From NCBI RefSeq assembly GCF_000018545.1, contig NC_012587.1:3687001-3751000 (forward strand): a DNA stretch of 64,000 bases. Direction: 5' to 3'. Made by a program: the position numbers and the translations under genes. Positions within the stretch are counted from its first letter, which is position 1, and each line of letters opens with the position of its first letter. The DNA is from Sinorhizobium fredii NGR234. GTDB taxonomy: Bacteria > Pseudomonadota > Alphaproteobacteria > Rhizobiales > Rhizobiaceae. Under the pieces are notes generated by a model. That model did no database searches and was not told the DNA's origin. It worked only from the letters and a program-made list of their open reading frames with translations. Positions 39,775 to 49,844 of this stretch are shown here, one piece after another.

Positions 39775-40245
39775 TCAGGAAGGCTCGCCGCCGCGTGCCG
39801 CATTGGCGAGCGCCATGCGCATATATTCGAGCATGAGCTCCTTCTCGAAGCGCCGGAAGCCTGAGAGCAGCGATTGCTCCGCCGCCTGCGCTGCCTCCTT
39901 GGCCGCCGCTTCCATGTCCCGGGCCCGTTCCGTCAGGAAGATCTGCTGCGAGCGCTTGTCGTTCGGGTGCTGGCGGCGCACGACGAGGCCGTCGCGCTCC
40001 ATGCGGGAGAGCGTGTTGGCCATCGTCGCCTGTTCGATGTCGAGGCGGTCGAGCAACTGTTTCTGGGTCAGCCCGTCCTCGCCCCAGAGTTCAAGCAGCA
40101 CGGGAAATTGCCCGGGGGCGAAGCCGAGCTTCTGGGCCCGCTCCTGCAGGGCGCGCGAGAAGCTTCTTGCCAGCAGGCTGGCCAGATAGGTCGCCGAGTC
40201 CATCCGATTGAAGGCCATGGCCCATGCGTAGGCCCGAATCGGCAT
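39775..40245 (-). CDS. MarR-family transcriptional regulator
   Basis: This winged-helix regulator has about 156 aa. The DNA-binding region is GLTQKQLLDRLDIEQATMAN followed by the wing RMERDGLVVRRQHPNDKRSQ. Of several in-frame starts, the ATG at 40245 is preferred because GGAA lies at suitable spacing. A longer start at 40296 would begin immediately after the small-RNA terminator without a ribosome site. It is divergent from polA, with an alpha-r7-like RNA between. The target genes are unknown. Confidence 0.88.
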   Translation of the reverse strand: MPIRAYAWAMAFNRMDSATYLASLLARSFSRALQERAQKLGFAPGQFPVLLELWGEDGLTQKQLLDRLDIEQATMANTLSRMERDGLVVRRQHPNDKRSQQIFLTERARDMEAAAKEAAQAAEQSLLSGFRRFEKELMLEYMRMALANAARGGEPS

Positions 40246-40299
40246 GAAGACAAGTTCCAATGCAGGCGATGGATTGGCAGGGGATTGGATCATCATGCA

Positions 40300-40440
40300 A
40301 ACAAAAACCGCTACGGCGCGGAGGCGGCGCCGTAGCGGCTTCGTGAAAGCGGGACAAAGGCCCGGAGAGGGGGATGAGGCCTTTGTCCACATCTGGTGCG
40401 GGCGGGGGACAGGCCAATCACCAGACGACGGCATCGTTTG
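40300..40440 (-). ncRNA. Small RNA of the alpha-r7 (Smr7C) family
   Basis: On the minus strand three hairpins occur in order. The first is TCTGGTG/CACCAGA (40392-40425). The second has an 11-bp stem GGACAAAGGCC/GGCCTTTGTCC (40352-40388) with a C-rich loop. The third is a GC-rich terminator CCGCTACGGCGC/GCGCCGTAGCGG (40308-40338) followed by a T-rich tract. From memory, the alpha-r7 RNA Smr7C lies between polA and a MarR gene in S. meliloti, exactly this context. The 5' end is approximate. Confidence 0.8.
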
Positions 40441-40658
40441 AGTGCCGCTCACCCTGATTTGAGGATTTAAATGTGGCTTTTCAAGGATTGCCCGGCCGAC
40501 TCGCACATTACAAATGCGTAACGTTTCCGTGAGGGATAAAGACCCGCAAAATGCTGGGCGCGAGGAGCGGAAGCCGGCTTGGAAATGGGCATCGCGGCCA
40601 AACTTTGCAAGCAAAACCGCGATGGACCTTTGTCTCCCCCCGCGCTATCCATGGCCGC

Positions 40659-43600
40659 ATGAAAAACGGTGATCATCTCTTCCTCGTCGACGGCTCGGGC
40701 TTCATCTTCCGGGCGTTCCACGCCATCCCGCCGCTCAACCGCAAGTCGGACGGACTTCCGGTCAATGCGGTGGCCGGCTTCTGCAACATGCTCTGGAAGC
40801 TTCTGACCGATGCGCGCGACACTTCGGTCGGGGTGACGCCGACGCATTTCGCGGTGATCTTCGACTATTCCTCGAAGACCTTCCGCAATGCGCTCTACGA
40901 CCAGTACAAAGCGAACCGCACGGCGCCGCCGGAAGACCTGATCCCGCAATTCGGGCTGATCCGCCACGCCACCCGCGCCTTCAACCTGCCCTGTATCGAG
41001 AAGGAGGGCTATGAGGCCGACGACCTGATCGCCACCTATGCGCGGCTGGCCGAGGAGGCGGGCGCCGGCGTCACCATCGTTTCGTCCGACAAGGACCTCA
41101 TGCAATTGGTCACCCCCAATGTGTCGATGTACGACAGCATGAAGGACAAGCAGATCGCCATTCCCGACGTGATCGAGAAATGGGGCGTGCCGCCCGAGAA
41201 GATGATCGATCTCCAGGCGATGACCGGCGATTCGACCGACAACGTGCCGGGCATTCCGGGCATCGGCCCGAAGACCGCGGCGCAGCTCCTCGAAGAGTAT
41301 GGCGACCTCGACACGCTGCTTTCGCGGGCCGGCGAGATCAAGCAGCAGAAGCGGCGCGAGGCGATCATCGCCAATGCCGAGCTGGCGCGCCTGTCGCGCG
41401 AGCTCGTCACCCTGAAGAAGGACACGCCGCTCGACGTGCCGCTCGAGGATCTGCGGCTCGATTCGCAGGATGGTCCGAAGCTCATCGCCTTCCTGAAGAC
41501 GATGGAATTCACCACGCTGACGCGCCGCGTCGCGGCGGCGACCGATACGGATGCGGAAGCGGTCGAGCCGGCGCCTGTGCCGGTCGAATGGGGTGCCGCC
41601 GCGCACGGGCCGGATCTCGACGTCGGGGAGGCCGCCGGACCGCCGCCGACACCGGCCTCGTCGAGTGCCGCGCCGCCGCGCGGCAATGCCGCCAAGGCGG
41701 CGGTTTCCTTCCTGACCGGCAAGGGCGACGCGGATGCCACCGGCGCCACGCCGCAGGGGCTGGCGCAGGCGCGCGCCGAGCATTTCGCCAAGGCACCGTT
41801 CGACCATTCGGCCTATGCGACGATCCGCGATCTCGCGACCCTCGACCGCTGGATCGCGGAGGCGCGCGAAGCGGGCCTCTTCGGCTTCGATACGGAGACG
41901 ACGTCCCTCGATCCGATGCGGGCCGACCTCTGCGGCGTCTCGCTGGCGATCGCCGACTACAGCAACGATCCCATGGGCGGCACCATCCGCGCCGCCTATG
42001 TGCCGCTGATTCACAAGAACGGCGTCGGCGACCTCCTGGGTGGCGGCCTGGTGGAAAACCAGGTGCCGATGCGCGAGGCGCTAAGCCGGCTAAAGAACCT
42101 GCTTGAAGACCCGTCCGTGCTGAAGGTCGCCCAGAACCTGAAATACGACTATCTCGTCATGAAGCGGCACGGCATTGCCATGCAGAGCTTCGACGACACG
42201 ATGCTGATGTCCTATGTGGTCGATGCCGGCAACGGCATGCACGGCATGGATTCGCTCTCGGAACGTTGGCTCGGCCACACGCCGATCCCCTACAAGGACA
42301 TTGCCGGCACCGGCAAGGCGTCGGTGAGCTTCGACTTCGTCGACATCGACAAGGCGACCACCTATGCGGCCGAGGACGCCGACGTCACGCTCCGCCTCTG
42401 GCACGTCCTGAAGCCGCGGCTTGCCGCCAAGGGTCTGACGCGCGTTTATGAACGGCTCGAAAGGCCGCTGATCGCCGTGCTCGCGCATATGGAGGAGCGC
42501 GGCATCACCGTCGACCGGCAGATTCTCTCGCGCCTCTCCGGCGAGCTGGCGCAGGGGGCCGCGGCCCTCGAGGACGAGATCTATCGGCTGGCCGGCGAGA
42601 CCTTCACCATCGGCTCGCCGAAGCAGCTCGGCGATATTCTGTTCGGTAAGATGGGCCTTCCCGGCGGATCGAAGACGAAGACCGGCCAATGGTCGACCTC
42701 CGCTTCGGTGCTCGAGGATCTCGCCGCCGTCGGCCACGAGCTGCCGCGCAAGATCGTCGACTGGCGGCAGCTCACCAAGCTCAAATCCACCTATACGGAC
42801 GCGCTGCCGGGCTACGTTCACCCGGAGACGAAACGCGTTCACACCGGCTACGCGCTTGCCGCGACGACGACGGGGCGGCTTTCCTCGTCCGAGCCGAACC
42901 TGCAGAACATTCCGGTCCGCACCGCCGAGGGCCGCAGGATCCGCACCGCCTTCATCGCGACGCCCGGCCACAAGCTGGTCTCGGCCGACTACAGCCAGAT
43001 CGAGCTCAGGGTGCTGGCCCATGTGGCGGACATCCCGCAGCTTCGCCAGGCTTTCGCCGACGGCGTCGACATTCACGCGATGACCGCGTCGGAAATGTTC
43101 GGCGTTCCGGTCGAAGGAATGCCGAGCGAGATCCGCCGCCGCGCCAAGGCGATCAATTTCGGCATCATCTACGGCATCTCCGCCTTCGGCCTTGCCAACC
43201 AGCTGTCGATCGAACGCTCGGAAGCCGGCGACTATATCAAGCGCTATTTCGAGCGCTTCCCCGGCATTCGCGACTACATGGAAAACACCAAGGCCTTCGC
43301 CCGCGAGCATGGCTATGTCGAGACGATCTTCGGCCGCCGCGCCCACTACCCGGATATCCGCTCCTCCAATCCGTCGATGCGGGCTTTCAACGAGCGTGCC
43401 TCGATCAACGCGCCGATCCAGGGCTCGGCCGCCGACATCATCCGCCGCGCCATGGTCAAGATGGAACCCGCGCTGGATGAGGCGAAGCTCGCCGCCCGCA
43501 TGCTGCTGCAGGTGCACGATGAACTGATCTTCGAGGTCGAGGAAGGCGAGATCGAGCGCACCCTTCCGGTGATCGTTTCGGTGATGGAAAACGCGGCAAT

Positions 43601-43673
43601 GCCGGCGCTCGACATGCGCGTGCCGCTGAAGGTCGATGCGCGTGCCGCGCAGAACTGGGACGAGGCGCACTAA
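40659..43673 (+). CDS. polA: DNA polymerase I
   Basis: This is a 1004-aa repair and Okazaki-fragment polymerase. The 5'-3' exonuclease (residues about 1-290) includes YEADDLIATYA and IPGIGPKTAAQLLEEYG. The 3'-5' exonuclease (about 400-610) keeps the FGFDTETTSLDP acidic pair, so proofreading is probably active. The polymerase domain has SADYSQIELRVLAH and LLQVHDELIFEVE. An Ala/Pro-rich spacer (about 325-400) separates the nuclease domains. Start ATG 40659 gives the usual HLFLVDGSGFIFRAFHAI beginning. Confidence 0.97.
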   Translation: MKNGDHLFLVDGSGFIFRAFHAIPPLNRKSDGLPVNAVAGFCNMLWKLLTDARDTSVGVTPTHFAVIFDYSSKTFRNALYDQYKANRTAPPEDLIPQFGLIRHATRAFNLPCIEKEGYEADDLIATYARLAEEAGAGVTIVSSDKDLMQLVTPNVSMYDSMKDKQIAIPDVIEKWGVPPEKMIDLQAMTGDSTDNVPGIPGIGPKTAAQLLEEYGDLDTLLSRAGEIKQQKRREAIIANAELARLSRELVTLKKDTPLDVPLEDLRLDSQDGPKLIAFLKTMEFTTLTRRVAAATDTDAEAVEPAPVPVEWGAAAHGPDLDVGEAAGPPPTPASSSAAPPRGNAAKAAVSFLTGKGDADATGATPQGLAQARAEHFAKAPFDHSAYATIRDLATLDRWIAEAREAGLFGFDTETTSLDPMRADLCGVSLAIADYSNDPMGGTIRAAYVPLIHKNGVGDLLGGGLVENQVPMREALSRLKNLLEDPSVLKVAQNLKYDYLVMKRHGIAMQSFDDTMLMSYVVDAGNGMHGMDSLSERWLGHTPIPYKDIAGTGKASVSFDFVDIDKATTYAAEDADVTLRLWHVLKPRLAAKGLTRVYERLERPLIAVLAHMEERGITVDRQILSRLSGELAQGAAALEDEIYRLAGETFTIGSPKQLGDILFGKMGLPGGSKTKTGQWSTSASVLEDLAAVGHELPRKIVDWRQLTKLKSTYTDALPGYVHPETKRVHTGYALAATTTGRLSSSEPNLQNIPVRTAEGRRIRTAFIATPGHKLVSADYSQIELRVLAHVADIPQLRQAFADGVDIHAMTASEMFGVPVEGMPSEIRRRAKAINFGIIYGISAFGLANQLSIERSEAGDYIKRYFERFPGIRDYMENTKAFAREHGYVETIFGRRAHYPDIRSSNPSMRAFNERASINAPIQGSAADIIRRAMVKMEPALDEAKLAARMLLQVHDELIFEVEEGEIERTLPVIVSVMENAAMPALDMRVPLKVDARAAQNWDEAH

Positions 43674-43696
43674 CGCTGACGGCCAGCGCAATTTGC

Positions 43697-43846
43697 TCCT
43701 CCCCACAGGGGACCCACAGGGGGGAGGGGCTTCAGAGCCCGCGGCAATCGCCTACCATTTCCGATCCTCGCGTCAGGCGTAAGGATCGAACATGAAGGTA
43801 AGACGGCGCCCGGCCGGATTAGCTCCTCCCATCTGTGGGGAGGGGT
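43697..43846. repeat. Diverged CCTCCCC-type palindromic repeat
   Basis: Halves lie at 43697-43726 (CTCCTCCCCACAGGGG..., with an internal small duplication of GACCCACAGGGG type) and 43822-43846 (CTCCTCCCATCTGTGGGGAG). It lies between convergent polA and the CheB-type gene. Confidence 0.65.
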
Positions 43847-43856
43847 TTAGAGGTAC

Positions 43857-44873
43857 CTACTCCGCATCCTCGACCTTTTCCGCGGCCGCGTTTTCGGACT
43901 TGCCGAGAATGGCGCGACGCAGAGTTTCGGCATGCTGGCGGCCTTCTTCGGCCCGTCTTCCGTTAGCGGCAGCCGCCGCGCCGAGACCGTTGCGGCGGGC
44001 ATCGTCCGCCATCTTTTCGCTGAGAGTCACCCTTTCTTCGATGATCCGGAGCGCGACCCGCATCGCCTCGTCGACAGCGCCTTCCGAGTCGGCCACCAGT
44101 GTCTCGGACGTATAGGCATGCCCGACCTGACACCGGAACCTGAGCGGCGGCCGGGCCTTGATCTGTGACAGTACGCCGCCGCAGGCCGGGCACGATAATG
44201 GCACGGCATCGGCAATCTCCGCGAGAGTGGCCGAATCGATCTTTCGACCGAGGGCGATGTCGATTTCCAGCGTGATGTCGGGAGGGATCGCGACCGGCAG
44301 ACCGGCCTCCTCCCTCGTAAGCTGGCAAAGCAGCGCCGGCAGGTCGGCGAGCGGAGCGCGATAATCGACTTCGCTGGCCTTCAAAGCGCCGATCGGCATG
44401 TCCGACGCGACCGCGTCGCTCGGATTCTGCACGACCGTCACGCTGCCGCATTGCTTTGCGTCGGCGAGACCGGCCGCCCCGTCATTCAGCATCCCGGTCA
44501 GAACGACCGCGATTGCCCGCGGCCCGTAATGTGCGCCGACAGAGCGGAACAGCGGATCGATGGCTGGCCGGGACAGGTTTTCGCGTGGGCCACGACCCAG
44601 GTGGATGACGTCGTCGATGACGAGCAGATGGTGGTCCGCGGGGGCAACATAAACGTGGCCGCGTTGAACGCGCTCGCCGTCGATCGCGGTGGTGACAGGC
44701 AGGTGGGCGCCATGGCCGAGGACATCGGCGAGCAGGTCGTTTCCACGCACACCGACATGGATGACGACAAAAAGGACGGCAGGAAAGTCGGGAGGAAGAC
44801 CGCGAAGCAGATGCTTCATCGCACCGACCGCTCCCATCGACCCCCCGATGGCTATTACGTCGCGGTGGCCCAT
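43857..44873 (-). CDS. Stand-alone CheB-type methylesterase with C-terminal Cys/His motif
   Basis: This is a 338-aa protein. Residues 1-190 are a CheB methylesterase domain with the catalytic triad Ser12 (GGSMGAVGA), His39 (VVIHVG) and Asp131 (MLNDGA). There is no receiver domain. Residues 225-260 hold a zinc-ribbon-like pattern, Cys228-x2-Cys231, Cys248 and His252 (CQVGHAY). The end is a charged, Ala-rich helix. It is divergent from a CheB-CheR-kinase gene 299 bp away, so it may serve the same signalling route rather than flagellar chemotaxis. Confidence 0.88.
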   Translation of the reverse strand: MGHRDVIAIGGSMGAVGAMKHLLRGLPPDFPAVLFVVIHVGVRGNDLLADVLGHGAHLPVTTAIDGERVQRGHVYVAPADHHLLVIDDVIHLGRGPRENLSRPAIDPLFRSVGAHYGPRAIAVVLTGMLNDGAAGLADAKQCGSVTVVQNPSDAVASDMPIGALKASEVDYRAPLADLPALLCQLTREEAGLPVAIPPDITLEIDIALGRKIDSATLAEIADAVPLSCPACGGVLSQIKARPPLRFRCQVGHAYTSETLVADSEGAVDEAMRVALRIIEERVTLSEKMADDARRNGLGAAAAANGRRAEEGRQHAETLRRAILGKSENAAAEKVEDAE

Positions 44874-45172
44874 GACATCTCCGTTCCACCTACAACGCGC
44901 CGCGACCCAATTAGTTCGACGCGGCACCGGGCCGTCCTTCGGGGCGCTTTTTTGAGCATACGGCGACAAGGGGCGGAGAAATAAAGCAAAATTTCCCGGG
45001 CACGCTCTTGGCCGTGGAACATCGCCTGCTATAAGATCGCTGGGCCGGAGGGTCGAGTTCGGTGTAAAATGTCCGCCTCTTCGGCGACTATATTTCGCCA
45101 GGAATCCCGGCAGACTCAGCGCGCCTGAACAGCGCTCGCGGCCGCCCAGAGATATGTCAGGGAGGCAAGAGC
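44874..45172. other. Divergent intergenic region between CheB-type esterase and hybrid kinase
   Basis: This 299-bp stretch must hold promoters for both genes. I see no convincing sigma-70 boxes, strong palindrome or small gene. A GGGAGGCAAGAGC ribosome site just before 45173 supports the kinase start. Confidence 0.5.
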
Positions 45173-48100
45173 ATGGATCAGCATTCAGATCCGCCGATTG
45201 TCGGAATCGGAGCTTCGGCAGGGGGCGTTCAGGCACTCCAGACCTTCTTTGCCAGCATCCCAACCGACACCGACGCGGCTTTCGTCGTCATCGTTCACCT
45301 CGATCCGGATGCCAGGAGCGAGCTCGCCAGTATTCTGGCCTCGCGGACGCAAATGCCGGTCACGCAAGTGGATGACGAAGCCCGGCTGGAAGGCAATCAC
45401 GTCTACGTGATTGCGCCGAACCGTCGGCTGAAGATTGCCGACGGCACCATCGCGGCGCTTCCCTTCGAGGAATCGCGGGCGCATCGCGCGCCGATCGATC
45501 TGTTTTTTCGGTCGCTTGCCGAACAGCAGGGTAGCGGGTTCGCGATCGTTCTCACCGGTGCAGGCGCCGATGGCGCCATCGGCGTCAAGGCGATCAAGGA
45601 GGCGGGCGGCATCGTCCTCGTCCAGGATCCGAGCGAGGCGGAATATGCCTCCATGCCCCGCAGTGCCATCGCCACCGAGGTTGCGGATTTCGTCCTGCCC
45701 ATTCGCGAGCTCACCGATCAGCTGGCGGAACTGCTGGCGAGCCCCGCCAACCTGGTCTCGCCCCTTATACGCCCGAACGACGAGGATACGCTCGGCCGGA
45801 TCCTGGCCCATGTGCGCGTCCGCACGGGGCACGATTTCTCGCAATACAAGCGTGCGACGATCCTGCGCCGAATCAGCAGGCGTGCGCAGGTGACAAGGAA
45901 GGAATCGCTTCCGGAATATTACGCCTATCTGCGCGACAACGTGGAGGAGGCGCAGGCGCTCTTCAGCGACTTCCTGATTTTTCGGTCACCACCTTCTTTC
46001 GCGATCCGGCAGCATTCAAGTCATTGGCCGAAAACGTCATACCGCAACTGTTCAACGGCGATGCGGCGGGCGACAGCATCCGGGTCTGGGTGCCCGGCTG
46101 CGCCACCGGCGAGGAGACCTACACGATCGGTATCCTTCTGCTCGAGGAGGCGGCGCGTCGTGATCTCGCGCCGGAAATCCAGGTCTTCGGCTCCGATCTC
46201 GACGTCGGTGCGCTCGCGATAGCCCGTGAGGGGCGGTATCCGGCAACGATTGAAAGCGATCTGTCGGAGGAACGGCTGCGTCGGTTCTTCCAGCGGGAGG
46301 GTGAACACTACCGCGTGCGCCGCGAACTGCGTGACGTGGTGCTCTTCGCCAGCCACAGCCTGCTGAGAGACCCGCCCTTCTCGCATCTCGACATGATTTC
46401 CTGCCGCAACCTGCTGATCTATCTCGACCGGCAGCTCCAGCAGCAGGTTTGCAGCACCTTCCACTATGCGCTCAATCCTGGCGGCGTCCTGTTCCTCGGT
46501 TCGTCGGAAAGCGCCGACCATCCCGCAGGGCTTTTCCGCACTGTGGATCGCGAGGCGCGTATCTACAGGTCCGTGGCAGGCACCGGCGAGCGGCGCCCGG
46601 CGCTGCCCGTGCTGCTCGGACCGAACCAGGCAGCGGAAAGGGCACCGGTGCTCGCCCGGCCGCAATCGCTGGCCAGCAGCGTCAGCGATGCGGCCCTGCA
46701 TCGCCAGATGCTCGAGAAGATCGCGCCGCCTAGCATGCTCATCGATGAAAGCCATCGGGCCATCCATCTTTCCGAGAATGCCGGCCGCTTCCTGAGACCC
46801 TCGGGCGGCCCGGTCAGCACGGACGCGACGGATCTCGTGCGCGAGGAATTTCGCTTCGACCTGAGGGCGGCACTGCATCGCGCCTTCGAGCGCAACGAGG
46901 CAACGCTGAGCATGCCGATCCTCGCGCAACTCGACGGGCAGCCACACCGTGTCTACTTGCAAGTCAAACCGGTTCTGCAGGGGAGTGACCCGACCCGCCA
47001 CGCGCTGGTGCTGTTCATCGAAGGCGAGGCGGTCGACAAGTCGGCGGAGATGACCTCCGAGACGCTTGATGGGCGCCCCGCGACGAACCAGACCATTCGG
47101 CAACTGCAGGAGGAACTGCAACTCGCGCAGAATCGGCTTCGGGTGACGCGGGAAGAGTCGGAGGCCGCCAACGAGGAACTGCGTGCCGCCAACGAGGAAC
47201 TCCAGTCGATGAACGAGGAATATCGTTCGACGGCGGAAGAGCTCGAAACGAGCAAGGAGGAATTGCAGTCGATCAACGAGGAACTGCAGACCGTCAACAA
47301 CGAGCTCAAGCTGAAGCTTGAAAGCGTGTCGCGCGCCCACAGCGACCTGCAGAACCTGATGGCCGCGACCGATGTCGCGACGCTCTTTCTCAACCCTTCG
47401 CTGCGCATCAAGCGCCTCACCCCGCGCCTGATGGAAATCTTCAACGTCACGATGAACGACGAGGGGCGGCCGATCACCGACTTCACCCACCAACTCGAAT
47501 ATGAGGGTTTGGCAGAAGACGCGGATTCGGTCCTGGAACACCTCACGCCGATCGAACGGGAGGTGAAGAGCCGTCGTGACGGCTGGTATCTGGTCCGCAT
47601 GCGTCCCTATCGCACCATAGACGACAAGATCGATGGCGTTGTGGTGACCTTCGTCGACATTACCGAGCGTCGGCATGCCGAGGTGGCGGCCAAGGAAAGC
47701 GCACAGCGCCTCGACCAGGAAACGCGGCTCGTGGAGCTGTCGCGCTCGCCGATCTTCGTCTGGGACTTCGACGACGGCATCAAGCAGTGGAACCGCGGCA
47801 GCGAGGAGCTCTACGGCTATTCGCGCGAGGAAGCGGTCGGAAAGCAGAAGGAAGACCTGCTCAAGACCACCGTCCCCGGTTCTTCGTTCGAGAAACTCAG
47901 GCAGGTGCTCCTCGAAAAGGGCCGCTGGAGCGGCGAATTGCACCACACGACGAAAGACGGCCACGTGCTGACGGTCGAGAGCCAGATCGAGCTCGTGCCG
48001 CTCGGGGATCGGCGCCTCGTTCTCGAAAGCACGCGCGATGTCACCGACCGCAAGCGCTGGGAGAAGCGCCGGCAACTCTTGGTCAACGAGCTCAGCCATC

Positions 48101-48666
48101 GGGTAAAGAATACGCTTGCGGTCGTCCAGTCGCTGGCGCGGCAGACGCTGCGCACCACCGATTCCGGCGAGGATTTCGTCGAGCGCTTCGATGGCCGCCT
48201 GGCGGCGCTGGCAGGTGCCCACAAGCTGCTTGTCGAATCGGAATGGGCCGGCGCGGAGCTTGGAGCCTTGGCGTTCGACCAGCTTCGTGCCTATTCCGGC
48301 GGCGACCCGGGGCGGCTGCAGTTCGAGGGCGACCGGGTCTTGCTGTCTCCCGACATCGCCACGCCCTTCGGCCTTGTTCTCCATGAACTTGCGACCAATG
48401 CGGCAAAATACGGCGCATTCTCTACGTCCAACGGACAGGTTGGGTTGCGTTGGAAATTGGGGAACAATGGGAGGCGACTGACCGTTACTTGGACAGAGCG
48501 CGGTGGTCCGCCGGTCCAGCCGCCCGGGGCGCAGGGCTTCGGCGGCGTGCTCATCGAAAAGAGCCTGCCGGGGGCCAAGGTGCATCGCGATTTTCAGCCG
48601 GATGGCGTCGTCTGCACGATCGACATCGAGCTTCCGGAGTTCCCGCAAAATGGAGCGGAAAGCTAA
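45173..48666 (+). pseudogene. CheB-CheR-PAS-HWE histidine kinase fusion, frameshifted
   Basis: This multi-domain signalling protein has about 1160 residues when joined. CheB esterase (1-190) has GIGASAGGVQAL, VIVHLDPD and LTGAGADGA. The CheR methyltransferase begins (FSQYKRATILRRISRR) and resumes after the break (VPGCATGEETYTIGI). A long coiled coil with EELRAANEELQSMNEE follows, then two PAS domains, then an HWE kinase with NELSHRVKNTLAVV and HELATNAAKYG. A T5 run (45978-45982) shifts the frame inside CheR; one more or two fewer T would repair it. The second half is open from 46024. The break may be real decay, slippage or a sequence error. Confidence 0.85.
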
Positions 48667-49036
48667 CGAGAACCAACTTCTTTGCGGCGCCAGGGTGCTG
48701 ATCGCCGAAGACGAGGTTCTGATAGCGCTCGACATCGAAGCTGCCTTCCGGGATGCCGGCGCAGAGGTTCTCAGCCCATGCATGACGTTGTCGGCCGCAT
48801 TGGACGCAGCCAGGAACGAAGCGGTTTCCCTGGCGGTGCTCGACGTGCGTCTCGGGAGAGAAACGACCGAGGACGTCAGCGACGTGCTCGCCGAGCGCGG
48901 CATCCCCTTCCTGTTCTATAGCGGCCAAAGGCTGCCTGCGGAAATGCAGGAGAAATGCCGCGACGCCGTCATGGTCGACAAGCCGGCCTCGCAACAGGAT
49001 TTGGTCGACGCTGCCGCAAAGCTGCTGGCGGCTTAA
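48650..49036 (+). CDS. Single-domain response regulator
   Basis: This is a 128-aa receiver domain with the acidic pocket in VLIAEDEVLIALD, the phosphorylation Asp in LAVLDVRLG and the conserved Lys in VMVDKPAS. There is no output domain. The start overlaps the kinase 3' end by 17 bp, so it is translationally coupled and is the likely phosphate acceptor of the HWE kinase. Such overlaps are typical for HWE kinase and receiver pairs. Confidence 0.9.
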   Translation: MERKANENQLLCGARVLIAEDEVLIALDIEAAFRDAGAEVLSPCMTLSAALDAARNEAVSLAVLDVRLGRETTEDVSDVLAERGIPFLFYSGQRLPAEMQEKCRDAVMVDKPASQQDLVDAAAKLLAA

Positions 49037-49059
49037 ACCGACCAACCCACGTCAAGCCT

Positions 49060-49692
49060 TCAGGCGACCGACACCGCAGGAATCGTCTGCCGGAAGCTTT
49101 CGAAGAGGCGCCTGAGAGCGTCGCGCCCCTCGGCGGCGAGATCGAAGCGGCGGCCGAAAATCAGCCAGTCGGTACAGAGTCCCATCATCATCCAGTGCAG
49201 GGCGCGCACGGCGGCAGCCGGTGTCCAGTTTTCCCGCAACTGCCCGCGCTCCAGGGCGCGGGCGAAGGCGAGTTCGAGCATGGCGGTGTGGCGCTCCTCC
49301 ATCTCCTTCTGCCGGTCGAGCACGGTGGACATCTCGTTGTCATAGTCACAGCGGAGCATGATCGCGAGGATGCGCTGCCGCTGCTCGTCCGCGGCAAGCA
49401 TATCGAGCCAGTCGCCGGTCGCTGCCTCGACGATCGCCAGCGTGTCGAAGGCTTCCGTCTCGATCTCGCGGGCGATCATGTCTTCCTGCGGCAGCGGCAC
49501 CGCATCGTAGAGCGCCAGGAAAAGATCGGTCTTGTTGGCGAAGTGCCAGTAGATCGCGCCACGCGTCACGCCGGCTTCGCTTGCAACCTCATCGAGGGTC
49601 GTGCCCGAGACACCCTTCTTGTAGAAGACGCGCTCGGCGGCGCTCAGGATCTTCCTTCGGGTTTCCGCGGCATCGGCCTTGGTTCGGCGCAT
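49060..49692 (-). CDS. TetR-family efflux regulator (AcrR/TtgR-like)
   Basis: This is a 210-aa repressor with the helix-turn-helix RRKILSAAERVFYKKGVSGT through VTRGAIYWHFANKTDLFLAL (residues about 12-60). The AcrR/TtgR-type ligand domain contains RHTAMLELAFARALERGQL. It is encoded just downstream (in map terms) of the RND pump genes on the same strand, separated from the pump by 152 bp of repeat and terminator. It probably controls the pump through the palindrome near 54308. Confidence 0.9.
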   Translation of the reverse strand: MRRTKADAAETRRKILSAAERVFYKKGVSGTTLDEVASEAGVTRGAIYWHFANKTDLFLALYDAVPLPQEDMIAREIETEAFDTLAIVEAATGDWLDMLAADEQRQRILAIMLRCDYDNEMSTVLDRQKEMEERHTAMLELAFARALERGQLRENWTPAAAVRALHWMMMGLCTDWLIFGRRFDLAAEGRDALRRLFESFRQTIPAVSVA

Positions 49693-49705
49693 CGTTTTCT
49701 CCTTC

Positions 49706-49800
49706 CTACAGCGCCGTGCGTCTTATCAGACACGCAAAGGTCGCTGTAGCGCTTTAAAATCGCTGCCTGTTTCCTAAAATCGACGCCGATTTTAGGAAAC
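49706..49800. repeat. CTACAGCG-family repeat plus adjacent 14-bp-stem hairpin
   Basis: The copy at 49706-49770 has arms CTACAGCG / CGCTGTAG and the tail GCGCTTTAAAATCGCTGCCT. It runs into a perfect hairpin at 49769-49800 with stem GTTTCCTAAAATCG and loop ACGC. Together they lie directly upstream of the TetR start (49692). Confidence 0.72.
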
Positions 49801-49809
49801 AGGCGGAAG

Positions 49810-49834
49810 ACGGCCCGCCGGGGAGGGCGGGCCG
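49810..49834. terminator. GC-rich hairpin after the RND pump gene
   Basis: The stem ACGGCCCGCC / GGCGGGCCGT starts about 10 bp after the pump stop codon. There is no strong T run on either side, so efficiency is uncertain, but the position supports a transcription boundary. Confidence 0.6.
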
Positions 49835-49844
49835 TTATTGCATG

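Noticed and set aside
46021-48903. 960-codon antisense frame over the hybrid kinase
   Set aside because: No domains; a complement shadow of strongly biased codons. The sense strand shows clear PAS and kinase motifs.
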